A DNA stretch of 64,000 bases from Glycine soja (taxonomy: Eukaryota; Streptophyta; Magnoliopsida; Fabales; Fabaceae), in the NCBI RefSeq assembly GCF_004193775.1, contig NC_041004.1, positions 30,280,411-30,344,410 of the forward strand. Reading direction: 5' to 3'. Below the pieces are notes generated by a model. It was not told the DNA's origin. It saw only the letters and a program-made list of their open reading frames with translations, and made no database searches. A program made the translations under genes and the position numbers. Shown in pieces: positions 55,529-64,000 of this stretch. Position 1 is the first letter of the stretch. The number at the start of each line of letters is the position of its first letter.

Positions 55529-55816
55529 TAAATATATATGTTTTTAATTCCTAATAAGTGTTTGGATTTTGTTTTTGGTCTCTTATACATATAAAAAACT
55601 GTTGTTGGTCCCTAATAAATTTAAAATTTTGTTTGTCCTTAAATTTGTTTAGATAGCTCTTTAAACAATGAAATAATGTGATTTAGATAGCATTTTAGGA
55701 ACCAAAAACAAAATTTTAAATTTATTAGGGACCAACAAGGAATATTTTTTCTTAGGGACTAAAAATAAAATTCGATAATTTATCATGGACTAAAAATATA
55801 TTTATAAGCCTTATAT
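55526..55816. mobile_element. Second long-inverted-repeat MITE (about 290 bp)
   Basis: The arms share TTGGTCCCTAATAAATTTAA and AAAATTTTGTTT in inverted orientation (left about 55590-55635, right about 55690-55735). The outer parts match more loosely (TTTTTAATTCCTAATAA against TTTTTAGTCCATGATAA). It belongs to the same broad class as the MITE at 54791. Confidence 0.65.
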
Positions 55817-55849
55817 TTTTCATTTAAAATATGATATAAGGACAACTAA

Positions 55850-56120
55850 TGCATCTAGGAAAAGGTTCACATGGGTTTGTAGAGAGATTGATCTTGATCA
55901 ACCAGTGGTATGAAGAGTATGGTTTTTGTTTTTTGATGAATAAAAAAGGGTGGTTTAGAAATAAATAGTTTAATGCAGAATATCAAGGGTTACACTTACC
56001 ATGCAAAAGGTGTGGGCTCTATGGATATACAACTAGGGACTGCCCAAAGTATGTGGTGGTGGCAAATTTGGCCAAAATAAACATGACAATTGGAGGAAAA
56101 TTGGAGAAAAAAACTATCAT
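55850..56120 (+). pseudogene. LINE ORF1 fragment (nucleic-acid-binding domain)
   Basis: Two reading segments, KRFTWVCREIDLDQPVV and EYQGLHLPCKRCGLYGYTTR followed by DCPKYVVVANLAK, match the DUF4283 plus CCHC zinc-knuckle protein of plant LINEs. The knuckle reads CX2C..Y..C with Tyr in place of His, and stops occur between the segments. It is a dead copy on the plus strand. Confidence 0.65.
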
Positions 56121-56871
56121 GTGGTCCTTAATCTGGAATAGGTGTCTAGTGCAATTAATAAGGAAGCTATTTTGTATATCAATTGGTTGATGGTTACTAG
56201 AGTGAAATGGTCAAATAAAGGGAAAATAATTTAAATGATGTCAATAAAGAAGGCCTTGACGAGTGGTGTAAGCAAGAGAAGAAAGTTAAGGTGGAAAAAA
56301 TACAATGTCTTGAGGAGGAAAAATATAGAAGTGAGCTCTTTGCAATCATTGCTAAATGATGATACCTAAATTGTTATAGTTGATCACGATGATATTCATT
56401 CAGGCAAAAGAAAAATGGAATCACAATGAGAAGAAATATGGAGACTTGGTGGAACAGAATGACGCAAGTGCTTGTCAAATTATTCTACATGCCTTCAATG
56501 TGGTTTAATTAATCTAAAAACATGTAAAGAGGGAAAATGCCAAGTAGGTGCAGACATGCCTATTTAAGGACCAAGCATGGTCATGGAAAATATGGCTCAA
56601 CATGATCATGGTGAATACTTAAACAATTATGGCATTAAGACTGTTGTGAATGTGTTGATATTACATCTAAACATAATGAGTTTTTTTGGACTCTAAACTA
56701 TCAGATGCTATGGTTGAGGTGGGAATGGAAATTGCAAGTGTATCAAGCCAAGCCACGAAGGTAGTGTTAAAACCTTACACATTGGACGATGTCATGTTCT
56801 TCATCAATTTCTAAAGTTTTTTATGATAACATAAGTATTAAATTTTACATGGACTAATGGAATTGTTCAGG
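56121..56871. other. Probable continuation of the LINE relic, not resolved
   Basis: Contains short frames such as MENMAQHDHGEYLNNYG, but nothing I can place in a family. Confidence 0.3.
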
Positions 56872-57444
56872 TGTTACAGATATACACATCCTATCCTTAT
56901 TAGGTGTATTGTCCAGGGTCCACAAAATACACGTGGCAGGTTACATGACACTTCATTGCACACGTCAGCCCTCCTTGTTAGCTCTGGCACAGGAGCATGA
57001 ACGTCTCTCCCTTAGCAGCCAGACTCCCAAACTAGCAGGTTATCTCTAACTACTTCATTATTTGAATATGTTGTAACCTCCTTATCTCATCGCAATATTC
57101 AATTATCTATAAGCTACAAATTATCTGTAAATTACCAATTATCTACAAGCTGGTAATTATTTGCAAGGGTTGTTACACCACCATAACAGCCCCAACGAAC
57201 AAGGACCCCCAGCTCCCACTCCACTCTATAAGTACTAGGTTCTATCTCAGCCTTTTCACTCACTCATTCTCACCTAACTCATGTACTTACTTAAGTGTTG
57301 AAATCCTTTATTTTGCAGGTTCCCCTTCTTGTCCTCATAACAAAGGATACCTTCTGTTCGACATGCGAGATCTTGGAGCCTACCTTGGTCACGCCCACCT
57401 TGACGTGGGACAACTCCAGATTTTGGTAAATACATTAGGTAACA
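56872..57444 (+). repeat. Possible solo LTR
   Basis: The stretch begins TGTTACAGATATACAC and ends GGTAACA. It contains CCAATTATCT-rich enhancer-like repeats, then CACTCTATAAGTACTAGG, a good TATA-like element about 60 bp before a transcript-like leader with GTTCCCCTTCTTGTCC. This resembles a plant gypsy LTR. I found no matching second copy and no clear target duplication. Confidence 0.4.
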
Positions 57445-58426
57445 TCTGAAACTTATAGTTTAAGTCTTTTCATGCGTCCACTACAATGGAACTTGTTTTT
57501 TTATTAAAGTTATATTGAGCGCCTAGTATTTTTTTTTTAAAAAAAACAAGCGTCCAACATTTTGTGTTAAAGCTTTATATTCAGTTAGTTAACATCCATA
57601 TCATTGGCTTGCACATGAAAGCATTCCAAGTTTGTTTCCCTCACCAGAACATTCTATTATTTGAATTTTCCTTCTTGATGTATGGTTTGAATTTCCTTTA
57701 ATATTTGAATTTCAAGTTGTGTGCTCTTATAGACAGAAAAGAATAATTACCTGCAAGAGCCGCAATAGTACAAGTAATGGAAGCAAAGAATGTGCCTAAA
57801 CAAAAAAAGCACTGTAACAAATACTTTTGAAAGAATGACAATTGTGAGATAACGATCTTATCAAAGGAAGACTCTAATCCTATAGTAGATACTTTCACTG
57901 AAGCCCATAAAAGGTGTCTCAAGGATCAACATAGAACACAAGACTACAATTAATTTTGAAGTGCTGAAATTTAGTCAAAAATATTGGACGCTCAAATACA
58001 AAGAACTTAGAAAGTTTACTCTTTGCATAACAACGTTATTTGTTTGTATTCAAGCTTAATTGTATACTCTCTCTTTGCTAGATTTGAATATTGTATTCAT
58101 TCAAACTGTTGTTTGTAAAGTCAGGAGTGACTTAATGATCAAATAATACTTGGGTGTTCTTAATCTCAAGGGGAGATTAAGGGTGATCTAGAAGTGGCCT
58201 AGAGAATACTTGTTGTAGTTAGATGTGGCAGGATAAAAACTTGTTTGTAATAAGTTTATGATTAGTGGAACCCTTCAAGGAAGTGAAGGAAAACTAGACG
58301 TAGCTCAAAAGTTTGAGTAAACCAATATAAACCTTACCTTGTATTTTTACTCTAGCTTCTATTATAACTTGTTTATCTTCAATTGCTTCTATCTTACTAT
58401 TGGACAAACAAATTGTTAAAAATATC
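57445..58426. other. Unresolved repeat-like sequence
   Basis: GCGTCCAACATTTT (57551) and AATATTGGACGCTC (about 57980) form an inverted pair that may mark a small element. GGGGAGATTAAGGGTGATCTAG near 58170 looks like a retroelement polypurine region. A 74-codon minus-strand frame at 57698-57922 has no recognisable domain. Confidence 0.3.
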
Positions 58427-58590
58427 TTTTGTGAAAACTTGTTTTAAGCTGTTGTATGCTCTTGTGCAAAGCATCCATTTTGAACTTGTGATCAAGCTTG
58501 CTTTGTGAAAACCTGTTTTATGTTGTTAGACGCTCTTGTGTAGATCATCCATTTTGAACTTGTGATCCAACTTGCTTTGTGAAAACCTCC
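58427..58590. repeat. 74-bp tandem repeat, 2.2 copies
   Basis: Units 58427-58500, 58501-58574 and a partial third share CTTTGTGAAAACCTG, then CATCCATTTTGAACTTGTGA. Divergence is low. Confidence 0.85.
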
Positions 58591-58953
58591 ATCATATGAG
58601 AAAGTTTTAAGTTCTATCTAACATACTGTTCAACTCCCTTTATAGTGTTTATTTTAGGTAAGGGGACAAAGAATGTGATAGGATGGTGGTAGAAATGCCA
58701 AAACAAAGGCCTTTTGGGCTTGGGCTTCACTACATTTTCATTTATTTATCTTGATTGGGTTTAAAGAATTTTCAATACATTTTTGAGATGTTAAAAGGTT
58801 TGTGAGTAGTAAAGTCATAAACGTATGCGCTAGTTGATGAAAAGATACAAGCCAAAGTTTTATCTTTATTTATGAAAAGGATTAAAAGCTTATAGGTAAA
58901 AAAAAAAAGGCTATTATTTAGTAGGGTCCAAGGAAGTTCTCTTATCAAGTTAT
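58591..58953. other. Nothing identified
   Basis: No gene or bounded repeat seen. Confidence 0.35.
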
Positions 58954-59238
58954 TTATTCTATGTCATAAGCCATTGCTCCTTTTTTTAGCCTTGAAGAAT
59001 CAGAGGTGGGTTTTCTTGAGTGTTTATGCAAGTCCTCTTTATTCCATTTGTTGCCATCTTTGGGATTACTTGGGGAAATTAAGGCATTAGATTGTGGAAC
59101 CTTAGGTTCAAGTGGTTGACTTTTATGATATTCTTTCTCCATTTGGGCAACATTCGGGAAATATTTCATGGCTAAGGCCAATATATGTGTTTCTTTTCTT
59201 AATAATTGCAACTTGTTAGATAAGGAGTTTTCCATCAC
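58954..59238 (-). CDS. Unrecognised 94-codon open frame
   Basis: MMENSLSNKLQLLRKETHIL and onward is hydrophilic, with many Lys, Glu, Pro and Ser in its second half (PKVPQSNALISPSNPKDGNK). There is no signal peptide, helix or known motif. The surrounding DNA is repeat-rich, so it may be part of a decayed transposon protein. I do not recognise it, and it may not be a gene. Confidence 0.2.
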   Translation of the reverse strand: MMENSLSNKLQLLRKETHILALAMKYFPNVAQMEKEYHKSQPLEPKVPQSNALISPSNPKDGNKWNKEDLHKHSRKPTSDSSRLKKGAMAYDIE

Positions 59239-59344
59239 AAATTTTACCTTGTAAAGGAACTTTAAAAGGGAAAATATGGTTTCTAAAAGGTTATATAGAT
59301 GCTTGTGTGATCAAAATTGGAGATTGTATATTCTTGAAGCGTCA

Positions 59345-59620
59345 ATGGACTACTACAAAAAAAAAAAACTTTCAACGATAATTTTTTAAATCGATGTGAA
59401 AAACGTTTTTTGATCTACATTGGTTATGCATGAAATTGATGTAGAAAGTGTGTCACAATATGTAAACATGTCAATGTTCTACATCGGTTGTATAAATAAA
59501 TGATGTAGAAAGTATTATAAAACATCATTTTTTTACAAAGTTGTTGTTGTAAGGTCACTTCTTACACCGGTTTTAATTAGAATCGATGCAGAATGTAATT
59601 TTTACTAAAAACAATATGAC
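59345..59620. mobile_element. CACTA-like element terminus
   Basis: CTACTACAAAAAAAAAAAAC at 59350 is one change from the CACTACAAGAAAA start of plant CACTA (En/Spm) elements. It is followed by subterminal copies of ACATCGGTTGTAT, ATCGATGTGAA and GATGTAGAAAG in both orientations, as in that superfamily. I could not find the opposite end. Confidence 0.6.
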
Positions 59621-59954
59621 AGTTTTTATTATTCCTATTATGCCTAAAAATTACATTCATATAAAAAATTAATTAAATTAATCATGCACCTTACTTACAA
59701 CTATTTTCAATCCATATCAATATACACAAGATCCCATTTGGGCACTATTCGAAATTGTTTATCATACACTCAACTAATTAATGCTAAAAAAAGTCTTAGT
59801 TTACTTTGTACACGTGGGATATCTATATGCTGAATGTGATCAAAGAACAACTAAAATGAGAGCATTACACTTACTGTTGGTTTTGAGAGAAAGCATGCCA
59901 TTAGTTTTACAAGAAGAAAATTATATTTGGTGAAAAAATTTGATCATAATTCTT

Positions 59955-60145
59955 ACTTGTTATGTTTGCTTCAAATGATCTAGTTGTAGATGTTTTTGAT
60001 CTAGATAATTTAATTTTGGTGGAACCTAATGATGATGCACAATGCCACAATCTGAGAAAGACCTTGATGATGATGGAGATGGTGATGAAAGTGATGATAT
60101 TCATGGAGATGATCCTATTAGAGAATTGGACATGGTTCTTTGAAG
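59955..60145 (+). pseudogene. Acidic tail of a hAT-type transposase (tentative)
   Basis: Two overlapping frames read DLDNLILVEPNDDAQ and then, shifted by one, SEKDLDDDGDGDESDDIHGD and DPIRELDM. A hydrophobic-acidic segment followed by a poly-Asp tail is common at the C-terminus of plant hAT transposases. The dimerisation motif upstream is not visible. Confidence 0.35.
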
Positions 60146-60205
60146 ACATTTGTGGGTTTTTTAGTTATTTAAATGTTTTAATTTTGAGAACTTATGTTTT
60201 GTAAT

Positions 60206-60392
60206 CATGGTTGTCAAACTCTAGAGTGAACTCGTAGACTCTTACGAGTTTACATGAATCTGCTACGAGTCCACTAAGTTTGCTTCGAATTTGCTAAAAA
60301 TATGAGTTTGCTTCCATTTTAACTCACATGAACCAAGTAGACTCTTAAACTCATAAGAGTCTACAAGTTCACTCTAGAGTTTGACAACTATG
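60206..60392. mobile_element. Foldback MITE (187 bp)
   Basis: The left arm CATGGTTGTCAAACTCTAGA, then GTGAACTCGTAGACTCTTACG, pairs with the right arm, which on the minus strand reads CATAGTTGTCAAACTCTAGA, then GTGAACTTGTAGACTCTTATG. The arms are about 47 bp with four or five mismatches, so a strong hairpin can form. No target duplication is certain. Confidence 0.85.
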
Positions 60393-62709
60393 CATGGGTG
60401 GATAGTTTAGTATAGTTATTTGGATGTAGTATCTTTTATTATCTTACGGTCAATTCTTTTATTATAGTGGTTTGTAGTTACCTAAGTTATCCATGTCAAA
60501 CAGTTTTACTCCAACACTTTTTATAAATAATACATCGTCGGTACGTTAGAGATTCCATTTTGGAGAATTGTTATCTTCTATGAATTATTTGATCAACATT
60601 TATTTATGCTAAAGATGTTATCTCTTAATTCAAAAATCTGTTAGGTATTTCTAAGTAATTGTTTAATCATTAGTCTAATCTTTATACTTGAGTATCATAT
60701 TTAAGAAGAATCTTTAAATATTTTCCATGTATTTAATTAGAAAAATCAAAGTAATTCCTTTATAAAAATAAGGGTTTTACCCAAGTCATGTGAATGGAAA
60801 AAAGAGTAATCGAAAAGGGAGATTCCACTATAGGTGGCTAGGAGGGAAGACCCCACTATATATAGTTGGTCATAACAAGATTTCTTAAAGGAGATTAGTC
60901 ATTGATAAAGTGGTTGATACTTTACAACAATGTTATGGCAACCCCAAAAAAATCTAATTAGTATATTATTTTTAATTTAGAAACCTACTTCAAAAATTAT
61001 TGAGTAATTAAATTTTGACTAGATTATAATTTTGGCCATTTATCTTTAAAAAAAATCATTGTTGTCATTTATCTTTTAAATTTAGAACAATTAGTTCCTT
61101 CCAAAATAGTGATATTTTTTATTATTATTTTGGGGCATAAATTTGAATCATTTTTTTACTGATTTAAGATGTGAAACGTATCCTATTAGATTAATCTGCT
61201 TAAAAACTATAGAACACAATTGATGTTCTGACCAAAATGGGTCATATGAACAACCAATGAACATCTTATATTAAAATTTTCAATTTTTCAGGTACACTTT
61301 GGACTCACTGTTTGGTTCAAACATCAAACAAGATCTATAATTTTTATGTAAGGAATTAAATGAGATGGTTTTTACGTCTTGAATAATAATAAAAATTTGT
61401 CAAAGTGTTGCGTTCCAAAATTGAAAATAATCACTATTTTTGAAGACATAATTGACTTAAATTAAAAAGTCGAGAAGTGCTAGGAACACATATTTTTTTA
61501 AACACACTCTCAAATTGGTTAAAAATGATTGAAAACTACAAAATTAAAAGATAGAATCATTAAACGTAAAATAAAGGACCACAAAAATTTATCATTTTCA
61601 ATAAATTTCAACCAATGAGAGAGTGTTTTCAAAAGAGTGTATCAAATAATATGTTTCTACTCCCTAGCATTTCTCTTATAAGATAAAGAACCGAAGTAAA
61701 TGTTAACAATAAAATAAAGGACAACAAATATAATTTAGCCTTATCATTTTTATACAATCAACTTTTTTATTTGTATATTGAAGCATTGAATGCGGGTGAA
61801 ATAAACTTAGCCTGTGTTTGACACTTTGACTACTACCTGCAATTACAACTACAAAGTTACATTTTTGTTCATTTTTATTAAGCAACACAAAGGTGACACA
61901 TACACTAATGTGTATGTTTTAGTTAGGCTTGACCATAACTTAAAGTATCGTATTCTTATTGCCACCATTGTTGTTTCTCTCCCACACTCATGAACACCTC
62001 TTTCTTCTCTCTTTCTTTAATAACCCTCCCTCTCTCTCGTGTGTGCTCGTGCCTCTTCGTCATTGTCTTGCATTGTCTCACTCATTAACTTTCATGTGAC
62101 TCTCCAATCTTCCGAGTTCCAATTAATTGTACGTTGCAATCTAGATTATTAGGATGAATCTGTGTTGAATGCATGTATAGGGGTAGTGATGCATTGCATT
62201 TAGTCTTTATTTAGGAAGCATTTTAGTTAGGATTATTTTTATTATTAGTTGTTTAGGTCTTTGTTTATGTTCAATTCATTGCATTTTTTTTCTTTTTGTC
62301 GAACTTGTTACACTGTGGGTGTTTTCATGTGTACATGAGCCATGTTGACTTGACCTTTGGTACTAAATGAAGCTTTTCTAGTCTACATTGGACTTTCGGG
62401 ATTAGACTTGGTCGTTAGGGACCTTTAAGGAAGGAAAAAGAGCGATTTTGGGTTGTTGCACATCTGGCGCAAGCATGCCATCCATTGGCATGGGTGTGCC
62501 GATTCCCTTATTCCACAATTAGGCTTTTGCCTATCTCACTCGGGTGTGCCAATTAGCTTGCACTTTTATTTTCTTGTTTTACATTTTTGTAATATTTAGG
62601 TTTGAACATATTTTAGCCTATGTCTTTAAATAACTTAGAAAAACTTTGTATAAGGTTTTTGACATTGAATATTGATGGTTTAGGAGACCTTGTTGGGAAA
62701 TCTGAGAGG
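60393..62709. other. Gene-poor AT-rich region
   Basis: I found no exon, RNA gene or clearly bounded element. At 61020-61110 words like TTGTCATTTATCTTTTAAAT resemble the one-sided MITE at 31865. A CT-rich stretch lies at 61980-62040. Two near copies of CGGGTGTGCCAATT and GGGTGTGCCGATT flank 62480-62560. Confidence 0.4.
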
Positions 62710-64000
62710 AGTAAACACCAAGGATTACGACAAACCATGTAAGAGAACCTGAATCAACACTTTAACCCAAAAAATGAAGGCTTATGTTTATGGGTCTTAT
62801 CCTCACTTATATGGTGTTCAACCTTCCCATTCCTACCAGATGTGGGACTTCACCTCACACTTGTAATCCAACAATTGTCCCCTCAAGTGTGAGTCTCTTC
62901 AACATGATAGCCTCTCCCTCGAGTGGAAGCCTTTCTTTTTTAATCCCACGAGTATCAATTGGTGGCCTTTAGAGCTTAACCATGATTGCCCCGCCCTTGC
63001 CTAGCCATTGTCGCCAACATGCTCTAGTACATTGCATTGTCGTGCTCTCCACCACTTCATGGTCACAGGACACACCACCTTGCCTCCATGCATGGACTAA
63101 TACACAAGGAAGACTTTCAATTCAAGGGATTTCCATGTCCATAGATTCACTGTCGCCATCTTACTCGTTTGAGTCGGTCACTAAGTCAAACTATTTACTC
63201 TGATACCAATTGTTGTGCATCCAATGGGTAAACATCGGGGAGATCTACACCAATAGGCCTCGAGCAACAACATAAGTGAACTTGATACCAAATTTTAACC
63301 CAAAATCTCAAGGCTTAGATTTGTAGGTCTTCTCCTTACTTATATGGTGTTCAAATTTCCCATTCCTATCCAACTTAAGACTTCAAGTGTAAGTCTTTTC
63401 CACTTGTACTTAAGTGTAAGTCTCTTCCACATGGTAGTCTCTCCCATGAGTGAAAACCATTTTCGTCCACATGTATTCCAAGGTGGCCTTTATAGCTTAA
63501 CTGTGGCTGCCTTGACCATGCCTAGCCATTGCCTCTAACATGCTCTAGTACCTTGCACCGTCGCAACGCTTATGGGACTTTTAGCTTGGCCTCCATGTAT
63601 GGACTCACCCGCCGTCAAATTAGGTTTTTAATATCAATTTTCGGCCTCAAGAAACCACATAATTGAACTTGACATCACATTTTAACCAAAATCCTTAAGG
63701 CTCAAGTTTATGAGTTTTCTCCTTACTTAAATGGTACTCAAATTTCCCATTCCTATCCGATGTGAGATTTCACCTCATACTTGTACTCCAACAATCTCCC
63801 TCTTAAGTGTAAGTCTCTTCTACATCTCCCACTTGAGTAGAAGTCATTTTTTAATCCAAGAGTATCCAATGGTATCCTTTAAAGCTTAATCGTGATTGCC
63901 TTACTCCTGCTTAGCCAGCCATTGTTGCCAACAAGCTCTAGTATCTTGCATTGCCTCACTCTTCACCACTTCATGGTCACGAGCCACTATTTGAACTCCA
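62710..64000 (-). mobile_element. Tandem array of small LTR-element units (TRIM-like), cut by the window edge
   Basis: Read on the minus strand, the order is internal DNA, polypurine tract AAGAGGGAGAT (63794-63804), LTR start TGTTGGAGTACAAGTATGAG (63793), internal DNA, a second LTR copy (about 63378-63215), primer-binding site TTGGTATCAGAGT (63214-63202), internal DNA, polypurine tract TTGAGGGGACAAT (62874-62886), and a third LTR start TGTTGGATTACAAGTGTGAG (62873). LTR copies share GGATAGGAATGGGAAATTTG and CACCATATAAGTAAGGAG. Internal parts share GGCAATGGCTAGGC and CTAGAGCATGTT. No gag or pol sequence is present in internal segments of 250-340 bp. Confidence 0.75.

Noticed and set aside
57698..57922. 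74-codon minus-strand frame with a hydrophobic stretch
   Set aside because: There is no start context, no family pattern and no exon signals. The flanks look like retroelement sequence, so I treat it as chance.
1..64000. A gene cluster or novel pathway formed by the intact genes
   Set aside because: The four host genes alternate in strand, belong to unrelated processes (proteolysis, autophagy, organelle rRNA modification, unknown hydrolase-fold role) and are separated by transposons. Nothing in the sequence supports joint action.

Overview
This window is plant nuclear DNA, most likely from a legume and probably Glycine or a close relative. The evidence is intron-containing genes with GT-AG splicing, strongly AT-rich intergenic DNA, plant-only families (a BAM-type LRR receptor fragment, SHAQKYF-class MYB, plant mobile domain, chloroplast transit peptides) and dense plant transposons. 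The legume assignment is inference from the look of the repeats and proteins, not from a search.

Layout. Positions 1-15.3 kb look like one broken MYB-related gene, split by two PIF/Harbinger elements, a hAT-like repeat and a 375-bp Mutator MITE. The first Harbinger carries captured gene pieces and was itself hit by a 4.5-kb Ty1/copia element. Positions 15.7-19.3 kb hold an ADP/ATP-carrier pseudogene and a 5'-truncated LINE with later insertions. Four intact-looking host genes follow: taspase-type threonine aspartase (minus, 20120-25045, 10 exons, 390 aa), the autophagy E2-like enzyme ATG10 (plus, 27863-29966, 6 exons, 240 aa), a plastid TlyA-like rRNA methyltransferase (minus, 31140-37697, 9 exons, 315 aa) and a plastid alpha/beta-hydrolase-fold protein (plus, 42959-49807, 13 exons, 401 aa). 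I built these exon models by hand; every junction keeps frame, and the splice sites are GT-AG. A 3.7-kb Mutator-like element with a decayed plant-mobile-domain gene (38581-42249) lies between the last two. From about 50 kb to the end I see no intact gene, only gene fragments, SINE-like pieces, MITEs, microsatellites, retroelement remnants and, at 62.7-64.0 kb, a tandem array of small LTR-element units.

The host genes are not an operon or a pathway. They alternate in orientation (taspase and ATG10 divergent, ATG10 and the methyltransferase convergent, methyltransferase and hydrolase divergent), and I infer no joint function. I did not find a convincing new biological system. The points best worth checking are a duplicated splice donor in the taspase gene whose second copy lies exactly 99 nt downstream in an open frame, a run of three GTAT donors in ATG10 of which only the middle one keeps frame, the mobile-domain Mutator element with subterminal repeat arrays, a Pack-type Harbinger, a Mutator MITE built around an array of palindromes, and the LTR-unit array at the right edge.
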